Source: an uncultured Collinsella sp.
GTDB taxonomy: Bacteria; Actinomycetota; Coriobacteriia; Coriobacteriales; Coriobacteriaceae
Direction: 5' to 3'
Length of the DNA stretch: 10,851 bases
Assembly: GCA_902489855.1 (NCBI GenBank)
Contig: CABUBS010000064.1
Coordinates: 1-10,851 of the forward strand
Positions 6,845-10,851 of this stretch are shown in pieces; within the stretch, counting starts at the first letter, position 1; each line of letters opens with the position of its first letter. The notes beneath the pieces are model-generated. The model had not been told where the DNA came from and made no database searches. It saw only the letters and a program-made list of their open reading frames with translations. The translations under genes were made by a program, and so were the position numbers.

Positions 6845-6962
6845 GCATGGGGCCAAATAGGACAATCCAATTGACCGCTAAACCGTTTCGCCATCAAGCA
6901 TATGGGCTAGAATGACTCTGGCATTTATGTAGCTAAAACCAATGAGAGGCAAGGTAGCGGGA

Positions 6963-7781
6963 ATGGCTGAAATGACGCTTGAGGGAGTGGACGCTCGTCC
7001 CGAGGACTCTGCGTTTACCCTGGGCCGCGTGCATTCGATTGAGACGATGGGAACGGTCGATGGACCCGGCATCCGCTTTGTGGTGTTTGTTCAGGGCTGC
7101 CCCATGCGTTGTGCGTATTGCCACAACCCCGATACCTGGTCGGTTAACGGCGGCACCATGGTGACCGTCGAGCACCTGATGGACGAGTTTCAGAGCAACC
7201 ATGAGTTTTACCGCAGCGGTGGTATTACGGTATCCGGCGGCGAGCCGCTCCTGCAGCCTGAGTTTTTGGCCGACCTGTTCCGCGCCATGCACAATAACCC
7301 CGATGGTCGTGTGCACACCTGCTTGGATAGCTGCGGCTATGCGTTCGATCCCGCGCATCCCGAGAAGTTCGACGCCGTACTCAACGAGACCGATATGGTG
7401 CTGCTCGACATTAAACACGCCGATCCTGTCGAGCATAAAAAGCTGACCGGTTGCGATCCCGCACGCATTCTGGCGTTTGGTGATGAGCTCGCGCGCCGCA
7501 AGATCAAGGTTGTTATTCGTCACGTGGTGGTGCCGGGCATTACCGACACAGTGGAGGAGTGCGAGGCACTCGGTCGTCTAATCGCTCCATGGCATAACGT
7601 GGTTGGCCTGGAGATGCTGCCGTATCACACGATGGGTGTCGTCAAGTACGAGCAGCTGGGTATTCCCTATAAGCTCGAGGGCGTGCCCCAGATGGATACC
7701 GCGCGCATGCCCGAGCTACGCAACGCCGTCATGACGGGCATGAAAAAGCGCCGCGCGGAACTCAAAAACGCCATCGGCTAG
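6963..7781 (+). CDS. pflA: Pyruvate formate-lyase activating enzyme (radical SAM)
   Basis: This 272-residue cytoplasmic enzyme uses S-adenosylmethionine and a [4Fe-4S] cluster to place the glycyl radical on pyruvate formate-lyase, which splits pyruvate to acetyl-CoA and formate in anaerobic fermentation. The cluster motif CxxxCxxC is Cys46, Cys50 and Cys53 in CPMRCAYCHNPDTW. Before it stands the typical IETMGTVDGPGIRFVVF, and GITVSGGEPLLQ (87-98) holds the SAM-binding GGE. Later family marks are LDIKH, VVIRHVVVPGITD and EMLPYHTMG. I chose the ATG at 6963, preceded at eight bases by AAGG (6951-6954); the ATG at 6942 has no ribosome binding site. The N-terminus is about 17 residues longer than in E. 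coli PflA, so a later start is possible. A TAGAAT box at 6908-6913 could be the -10 element, but I see no good -35. No pflB is in the window; related activases of other glycyl-radical enzymes usually have extra ferredoxin domains, absent here. Confidence 0.9.
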   Translation: MAEMTLEGVDARPEDSAFTLGRVHSIETMGTVDGPGIRFVVFVQGCPMRCAYCHNPDTWSVNGGTMVTVEHLMDEFQSNHEFYRSGGITVSGGEPLLQPEFLADLFRAMHNNPDGRVHTCLDSCGYAFDPAHPEKFDAVLNETDMVLLDIKHADPVEHKKLTGCDPARILAFGDELARRKIKVVIRHVVVPGITDTVEECEALGRLIAPWHNVVGLEMLPYHTMGVVKYEQLGIPYKLEGVPQMDTARMPELRNAVMTGMKKRRAELKNAIG

Positions 7782-7801
7782 CGAGCCATTTTCGCCCCCA
7801 A

Positions 7802-7836
7802 GGGCACTCATTTGGGACAGACTTAAATGAGTGCCC
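7802..7836. repeat. Perfect 12-bp inverted repeat after pflA
   Basis: GGGCACTCATTT (7802-7813) and its exact complement (7825-7836) flank an 11-base loop, GGGACAGACTT. It begins 20 bases after the pflA stop. No T-tract follows, so it is at best an unusual terminator; it also resembles a dispersed REP-like palindrome. A third GGGCAC lies at 7839-7844. Confidence 0.6.
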
Positions 7837-7872
7837 CCGGGCACCTAGTTGATTGCTAAAGAGCCCCGTCAA

Positions 7873-7937
7873 GTTGCGGTGGAATAGTTCTTGTTTTTCG
7901 GCTTATGCCGCCCAAACAGGAACTATTCCACCGCAAC
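7873..7937. repeat. Long inverted repeat, 24-bp arms
   Basis: The arms 7873-7896 and 7914-7937 pair over 24 bases with a single wobble. The 17-base centre forms a further small stem, CGGC (7899-7902) with GCCG (7907-7910), around TTAT. The structure is nearly symmetric, so it would fold on either strand. It has no T-tract after it on the + strand. There is no gene here: the stretch 7782-8098 holds only this palindrome, the shorter one 36 bases before it, and a promoter near 8034-8061. A bidirectional terminator, a REP/MITE-like repeat or a small structured RNA are the options. Confidence 0.65.
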
Positions 7938-8033
7938 ACTGCGTTTTGGGCGGAGATGCGCAACAGAATCGTGCCATTTGGATAAATACGCTTGTGGTTT
8001 CTTTAGAGACACCTTAAACGCCGCTGAATATCT

Positions 8034-8061
8034 TTGGAAAGAAATGCCTGCTCGGTATTAT
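8034..8061 (+). promoter_or_regulatory. Promoter of the beta-lactamase-fold gene
   Basis: TTGGAA (8034-8039) and TATTAT (8056-8061) match -35 and -10 boxes in four and five of six positions, with a 16-base spacer. Transcription would start near 8068 and give a leader of about 31 bases before the GTG start at 8099. Confidence 0.5.
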
Positions 8062-8098
8062 GCTGCTCGTATATGAACGGTAGCAGTCAGGAGACCAC

Positions 8099-9217
8099 GT
8101 GCGAAACAACGCATCGCGGGACGAGTATGTGCCGCAGCATAGCAGCAGATATGAGACGAAGGGCACGTCTTCGCGTGGCCTTGCTGGCGCTCGCATCCGC
8201 GTGACGAAGATCGCCGCCATTGGGATGCTGACGTTGACGGTTATTATCCTCGGAATTACCGCCAAAACCTACGCGTCGGAGCGAATGGCACACTCAGATG
8301 CGTCAACGGTGCAGACGCAAAACAAAAAGGTCTCTGAATCTAAAGCCACCGCAAGTCAAACCCTGTCGACAGCGAGCCTCAAGACGAGGCTTTCGAAGGC
8401 GGACTTTAACGATGTTCCATCAGGCGATACCGTGCAGACCTTCTCACTGGTTGATGACCAGATCCCCGCCCTGGAGGATGAGGGCCTCGCCGCGCTCCAA
8501 GATGCCCTTGATCAGGCCCAGGAATTGGGCGATGTGGGCGTGGTGTTTTACGATTTGTCGAGCGGCAAGGGCGTGACGTATAACGCCGATGTCGAGGTTT
8601 ACGGCGCGAGTAGCTACAAGGCACTCTATGCGTTGTACATCTGCGAATCCCTGGTCGAGACGGGTCAGGTCTCACTCGATGATTCCCTTGGCACCTATGG
8701 TGGCTATAACATGGGCTGGCAGACGGTGCGCGAACTCATCGAGGCCGCGGTCGTTAATTCGGATAACGATTCGTTTATTGCGTTACGCGCGGCGTTTGAC
8801 CATGCCGGTTACGAGGATTGGATTGTCAGTCTTGGCATCGATTACGATACCGCGCTCGATCCGATGAGTGATTTTCCCACCTATTGCCCGCGCACTTCTG
8901 CTAGGTTATGGCGTGAGATGAGCGAGTATCTGAGCACGGATACCGAGACTTCACAGTGGTTGTCGGGCCTTCTGGCATCAACATCGCGCTCGTTTATTCG
9001 CGATGGCATTGCGGACGATCAAGTCTCGGTGCGCAACAAGGCAGGCTGGATCAGCGAGGACGGTTGCTATTCGACATGTGATGCCGGACTGATCGACGTC
9101 GACGGCCATAGCTATGTTATGAGCATCATGACGTCGATGCCGTGGAGCGACCAATCGAGTGAGGCCGTGGCCGCGATTGCAAAGGCGCTCTATGATGTGC
9201 GGTCCTCGTTGGCCTAG
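8099..9217 (+). CDS. Membrane-anchored serine beta-lactamase-fold protein
   Basis: This 372-residue protein has a short basic cytoplasmic N-terminus, one hydrophobic segment at about residues 36-56 (signal anchor or uncleaved signal), a Ser/Thr-rich linker, and from about residue 120 an extracellular domain of the class A beta-lactamase/penicillin-binding fold. The three active-site motifs appear in order: SSYK at 171-174 (SxxK, nucleophile Ser171), SDN at 221-223, and KAG at 314-316 in place of KTG/KSG. I could not find the omega-loop motif ExxLN that supplies the deacylating glutamate of true class A beta-lactamases; the corresponding region reads SDFPTYCPRTSARLW. It may therefore be a peptidoglycan-directed hydrolase or a slow beta-lactam binder rather than a resistance enzyme. 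The GTG start follows AGGAG (8089-8093) by five bases. It has its own promoter and is probably transcribed alone or with the nucleosidase 79 bases downstream; no terminator lies between them. Confidence 0.8.
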   Translation: MRNNASRDEYVPQHSSRYETKGTSSRGLAGARIRVTKIAAIGMLTLTVIILGITAKTYASERMAHSDASTVQTQNKKVSESKATASQTLSTASLKTRLSKADFNDVPSGDTVQTFSLVDDQIPALEDEGLAALQDALDQAQELGDVGVVFYDLSSGKGVTYNADVEVYGASSYKALYALYICESLVETGQVSLDDSLGTYGGYNMGWQTVRELIEAAVVNSDNDSFIALRAAFDHAGYEDWIVSLGIDYDTALDPMSDFPTYCPRTSARLWREMSEYLSTDTETSQWLSGLLASTSRSFIRDGIADDQVSVRNKAGWISEDGCYSTCDAGLIDVDGHSYVMSIMTSMPWSDQSSEAVAAIAKALYDVRSSLA

Positions 9218-9296
9218 CGACTTCGTAAAAAGTGAAAGAGCCAAAATGCTGGTACCATACCGTGGATAAGCAATTTGCACGGATTTGGGGGATGGC

Positions 9297-10037
9297 ATGG
9301 CAACCATCGCGATCATAGGCGCACTCGAAAAAGAGGTTGCGCAGATTAAAGAAGAGCTGAGTGGCGCACATGAGGCGCAGGAGGCGGGCTTGACCGTTGT
9401 GAGCGGCGAGCTTGACGGTCTGACGGTGGTCGCCACGACCGCTGGCATGGGTACCGTGAACGCCGCTGCCGCAACGCAGCATCTCATCAGCAAATATGCC
9501 CCGCAGGCCGTTGTGTTTTCAGGTATCGCGGGAGGCCTAAACCCTAAACTGCATATTAACGACGTGGTTATAGGCAAGTGCCTGCGCTATCTGGATACCG
9601 ATACGGCACTCATCGCCGAGTCCGCGCCGGGGCTCGAGGAGTTTGTCTCGACGCCGGCGTTGGCTGATGTTGCCGCCGCCGTGCTTGCCGAGCATGGATT
9701 TGTGGATGCCTCGGCGGATGAGACTTCTGCGAAGAAGGACCCCAAGCAGTTCCTGTGTGGCACTATCGCCACGGGTGACCGCTTTGTTACGGGTGACGCC
9801 ATGCGTAACGCTGCGATTGAGGCCACGCATGCCGATTGCGTCGAGATGGAGGGCGCGGCAATTGCGCACATCGCGGCCAAGAATGGTGTCGATTGCCTGG
9901 TGCTGCGCGCTATCAGCGATAATTGTGACGAGGCATATGACGCGTTTTGTGAGCGCGAGTTCGATCTGGATGAGTACGCTCGTACCGCGAGCGGCATCAC
10001 GCTTGACATCGTTCGTCGTATCGCCGCCGCGCAATAG
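9297..10037 (+). CDS. mtnN: 5'-methylthioadenosine/S-adenosylhomocysteine nucleosidase
   Basis: This 246-residue cytoplasmic enzyme cleaves adenine from methylthioadenosine, S-adenosylhomocysteine and 5'-deoxyadenosine, clearing by-products of methylation, polyamine and radical-SAM reactions. Family marks are the N-terminus MATIAIIGALEKEV with Glu11, GMGTVNAAAATQ (50-61), FSGIAGGLN (74-82), Glu185 in VEMEGAAIAHIA, and the catalytic acid Asp208 in LRAISDNCDE. Length is slightly above the usual 230, because of an acidic insertion near residues 136-150. The ATG at 9297 follows GGGGGA (9287-9292) by four bases; the in-frame ATG at 9285 has no site. The gene lies 39 bases before engB. Removal of 5'-deoxyadenosine would also serve the nearby PflA, though this link is only suggestive. 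Confidence 0.93.
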   Translation: MATIAIIGALEKEVAQIKEELSGAHEAQEAGLTVVSGELDGLTVVATTAGMGTVNAAAATQHLISKYAPQAVVFSGIAGGLNPKLHINDVVIGKCLRYLDTDTALIAESAPGLEEFVSTPALADVAAAVLAEHGFVDASADETSAKKDPKQFLCGTIATGDRFVTGDAMRNAAIEATHADCVEMEGAAIAHIAAKNGVDCLVLRAISDNCDEAYDAFCEREFDLDEYARTASGITLDIVRRIAAAQ

Positions 10038-10076
10038 CACGCTCTTTTTGTAAGAACCTACGACCAAGGAGTGTCC

Positions 10077-10667
10077 ATGGCCGATTCCATTAACTACCAG
10101 CTTGCCAAGTTCGTTGCCAGCTATGGCAAGGTTTCGCAGATTCCCGAGTCCACCTGCCCCGAGGTGAGCTTTGTCGGCCGCTCCAACGTGGGCAAGTCGT
10201 CGATTATGAACAAGCTATTTGGCCGCAAGAACCTAGTCAAGGTTTCCAGTACGCCGGGCAAGACGAGCAACATCAACTTCTTTGAGGCCGATGACGTGCA
10301 TTTCGTGGACCTGCCGGGTTACGGTTTCGCCCGTCGCTCCAAGGCCGAGCGCGACCGCTGGGCCGAGCTTATCGGCGACTTTTTCGACTCCGAGCGCAGC
10401 TTTAACTTGGTCGTCTCACTGGTGGACATTCGTCACGACCCCAGCAAGCTCGACCACGACATGATCGACTACCTTCAGGGCAACGAGTTCAACTTTATCG
10501 TCTGCCTCACCAAGGCCGACAAGCTCAGCCGCACCCAGCAGGCCCGCCAGGCAGCAGCCATCAAAAAGCAGCTCAACGTCCCGGCCGAAAACGTGATCAT
10601 CACAAGCTCCCAGACCGGTACCGGCATCGACGAACTCAAAAAGCGCATCGCCGAGGCCTGCCTCTAA
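10077..10667 (+). CDS. engB: Ribosome biogenesis GTPase EngB (YsxC/YihA)
   Basis: This 196-residue GTPase acts late in assembly of the 50S ribosomal subunit and is essential in many bacteria. All G-motifs are visible: G1 GRSNVGKS (34-41), the G2 region STPGKT (58-63) ahead of NINFF, G3 DLPGYG (78-83), G4 TKAD (145-148) and G5 SSQTG (177-181). Length is typical for the family. The ATG at 10077 follows AAGGAG (10066-10071) by five bases; the GTG at 10071 overlaps that site and is rejected as a start. The 39-base gap after the nucleosidase gene holds a T-run (10045-10049) but no convincing stem before it, so the two genes may be co-transcribed. Confidence 0.95.
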   Translation: MADSINYQLAKFVASYGKVSQIPESTCPEVSFVGRSNVGKSSIMNKLFGRKNLVKVSSTPGKTSNINFFEADDVHFVDLPGYGFARRSKAERDRWAELIGDFFDSERSFNLVVSLVDIRHDPSKLDHDMIDYLQGNEFNFIVCLTKADKLSRTQQARQAAAIKKQLNVPAENVIITSSQTGTGIDELKKRIAEACL

Positions 10668-10841
10668 TAAGCGCCTCAGCCTAGCAAGAGCCCCTATCAA
10701 TAAAAGGCCATAATTTCAGCCCGGCGCCCCTTCGAAGCGTGGGTCCCTGTAGACATCGCTAATCACGTTATCATAGGGCCGCCCAGGGGCATCCCCTTAA
10801 AAAACATTCCGCAGCACGAGGCCCGCTTATCCGCAGCTCCG

Positions 10842-10847
10842 AAGGAG
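10842..10847 (+). promoter_or_regulatory. Ribosome binding site of a gene starting beyond the window
   Basis: AAGGAG stands four bases before the window end, so a start codon would fall just outside. It sits in the second arm of a small hairpin (GCTCC, loop GAA, GGAGC). The 184 bases after engB contain no gene and no clear terminator that I can support. Confidence 0.35.
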
Positions 10848-10851
10848 CAGG

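Noticed and set aside
7831..7844. GTGCCC-CC-GGGCAC as an alternative regulatory hairpin
   Set aside because: A two-base loop is sterically implausible, and the arm already pairs perfectly with the upstream copy.
8099..9217. Calling the beta-lactamase-fold gene an antibiotic resistance gene
   Set aside because: The deacylating glutamate motif cannot be seen and KTG is altered, so resistance is not supported by sequence.
10045..10049. T-run after the nucleosidase gene as an intrinsic terminator
   Set aside because: No stable stem precedes it.
10770..10775. Minus-strand TATGAT as the -10 box of an antisense or small RNA
   Set aside because: No acceptable -35 box at the right distance and no clear terminator for such an RNA.

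Overview
The window looks like a chromosomal segment of a Gram-positive actinobacterium of the Coriobacteriia, most likely Collinsella or a close gut relative. I infer this from the moderately high GC content, the AGGAGG-type ribosome binding sites, fermentative genes (PTS sugar uptake, pyruvate formate-lyase activation) and the general look of the proteins. This is pattern recognition, not a database match. All eight recognisable genes lie on the + strand and none appears broken.

Positions 1-5644 form a sucrose or fructoside utilisation locus. It begins with a LacI-family repressor of the ScrR/SacR type. Next comes a control region with three copies of an AAACGNTTGACATAT element, two of them lying on a TTGACA-type promoter. 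Then follow a non-canonical glycoside hydrolase family 32 (GH32) protein, a PTS IIBC permease and a canonical GH32 sucrose-6-phosphate hydrolase/beta-fructosidase. The permease and the second GH32 gene are separated by a strong 17-bp hairpin. The simplest model is that the permease imports and phosphorylates a fructoside, the hydrolases split it in the cytoplasm, and the repressor shuts the locus off when substrate is absent. No EIIA domain and no fructokinase are in the window.

Positions 5645-6844 hold a DegV-family fatty-acid-binding protein. It has its own promoter, a repeat-bearing upstream region, a leader with a terminator-like hairpin, and a good intrinsic terminator after the gene. 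Positions 6963-7781 encode the radical-SAM pyruvate formate-lyase activating enzyme; its partner PflB is not in the window. The gap 7782-8098 has no gene but carries two strong inverted repeats in tandem and a promoter.

Positions 8099-10667 hold a membrane-anchored serine beta-lactamase-fold protein, the MTA/SAH nucleosidase and the ribosome-assembly GTPase EngB/YsxC. The last 184 bases have no gene, but end in a ribosome binding site that probably serves a gene starting just outside the window.

The points most worth a second look are the GH32 variant with a remodelled first active-site motif, the operator cluster, the hairpin leader of degV, the tandem palindromes after pflA, and the beta-lactamase-like protein that lacks an obvious general-base glutamate. 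I see no CRISPR array, tRNA, rRNA, insertion sequence or phage gene.
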